Shown here piece by piece: positions 40,267 through 40,797 of a DNA stretch of 40,797 bases; position 1 is the first letter of the stretch; every line of letters begins with the position of its first letter. The DNA is from Clostridia bacterium (GTDB lineage: Bacteria > Bacillota_A > Clostridia > Oscillospirales > CAG-272), in contig JAGBGE010000017.1 of NCBI GenBank assembly GCA_017936125.1, forward strand, positions 1 through 40,797. Direction: 5' to 3'. The notes under the pieces were generated by a model. It was not told the DNA's origin. It made no database searches and saw only the letters and a list, made by a program, of their open reading frames with translations. A program made the translations under genes and the position numbers.

Positions 40267-40797
40267 TTAAAACTTGATTCTTTCAGAAATGTAAGATTTA
40301 ACCTCGGTAAGAGGAATTCTTACCTGCTCCATTGTATCTCTGTCACGAACGGTTACACAGCCGTCGTTCTCGGTGTCGAAGTCGTAGGTGATGCAGAAGG
40401 GAGTACCAATCTCGTCCTCACGGCGATATCTCTTACCGATAGAGCCGGTCTCGTCGAAGTCAACGTTAAATTCCTTAGCAAGCTCGTCGTAAAGCTCAAG
40501 AGCCTTGTCGGAGAGCTTCTTGGAGAGAGGAAGCACCGCGCACTTAACGGGCGCAAGCGCGGGATGAAGATGAAGAACAGTACGCACGTCACCCTCGGAA
40601 ATTTCCTCCTCGTCGTATGCGTCAACAAGGAATGCGAGCGCAACTCTGTCAGCGCCGAGCGAGGGCTCGACAACGTAAGGAACGTAGTGCTCGTTAGTTT
40701 CCTGATCAAAGAAGGTGAGGTCCTTGCCCGAATGGTTGCCGTGCTGGGTAAGGTCGTAGTCGGTTCTGTCGGCGATGCCCCAAAGCTCGCCCCAGCC
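40267..40797 (-). CDS. glyS: Glycyl-tRNA synthetase, C-terminal part (5' end outside window)
   Basis: The frame is open to the window edge and gives 176 residues of a class II synthetase that charges tRNA-Gly. The first visible residues read [19 protein letters not shown], then motif-3 region [20 protein letters not shown] with its invariant Arg. The anticodon-binding domain follows ([37 protein letters not shown]) and ends KSYISERI. This is the dimeric alpha-type enzyme, not the alpha-beta type. An internal GTG-started piece of 106 residues is only part of this gene. Confidence 0.95.
   Translation of the reverse strand, partial: GWGELWGIADRTDYDLTQHGNHSGKDLTFFDQETNEHYVPYVVEPSLGADRVALAFLVDAYDEEEISEGDVRTVLHLHPALAPVKCAVLPLSKKLSDKALELYDELAKEFNVDFDETGSIGKRYRREDEIGTPFCITYDFDTENDGCVTVRDRDTMEQVRIPLTEVKSYISERIKF

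Overview
The window looks like chromosomal DNA of an uncultured gut-type Clostridia (Bacillota). The basis is sigma-A promoters of the TTGACA-17-TATAAT type, strong AGGAGG ribosome binding sites, U-tailed terminators, several BspA-like leucine-rich-repeat surface lipoproteins, a deo/cdd/udp/udk nucleoside salvage cluster, a luxS-mtnN pair and a dimeric-type glycyl-tRNA synthetase. TGA is a normal stop here (deoC, the portal gene and others end in it). No lineage below class can be assigned from sequence reading alone.

Region 1-2.4 kb is an accessory strip: small unknown proteins, a truncated four-helix-bundle gene, and two intergenic arrays of short hairpins. The first array (488-743) is unusual because its seven-base spacer flips orientation in the middle. 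Region 2.4-10.4 kb (+ strand) carries an ElaA-like acetyltransferase, a large secreted M6-type metalloprotease lipoprotein with a DUF1349 protein behind it, a PHP phosphoesterase, a membrane-anchored LRR protein, two membrane proteins and a nitroreductase. Region 10.4-17.5 kb (- strand) holds a DUF4830 protein, a tiny Cys-rich ORF interrupted by an in-frame TGA, topoisomerase III, and a 1288-residue BspA-like lipoprotein built from over 25 LRR units.

Region 17.5-22.3 kb (+) is a nucleoside salvage and catabolism cluster: deoC, deoD, deoB, cdd, udp, udk. Purine and pyrimidine nucleosides are split to base plus pentose 1-phosphate, DeoB makes the 5-phosphate, DeoC feeds central metabolism, and Cdd and Udk handle cytidine and uridine. 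A second hairpin array starts on the deoC stop codon.

Region 23.3-34.5 kb is an eleven-kilobase, single-direction phage-derived operon: small and large terminase, portal, scaffold-like protein, major capsid, connector, an approximately 890-residue virion protein with an embedded BspA-type LRR domain, two small structural-type proteins and three membrane proteins. There is no integrase, repressor, replication gene, tape measure, tail fibre or recognisable endolysin. It begins with its own promoter and structured leader and ends at a terminator whose 3' arm doubles as the -35 box of the next gene. It looks like a stripped-down or domesticated short-tailed phage particle locus, and it is the most interesting part of the window. 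Paralogous four-helix membrane proteins lie on both sides of it.

Region 34.5-40.8 kb holds a DinG/XPD-type Fe-S helicase, another membrane paralog, a third LRR lipoprotein, a DUF6809-type protein, and on the - strand mtnN, luxS and the 3' end of glyS.
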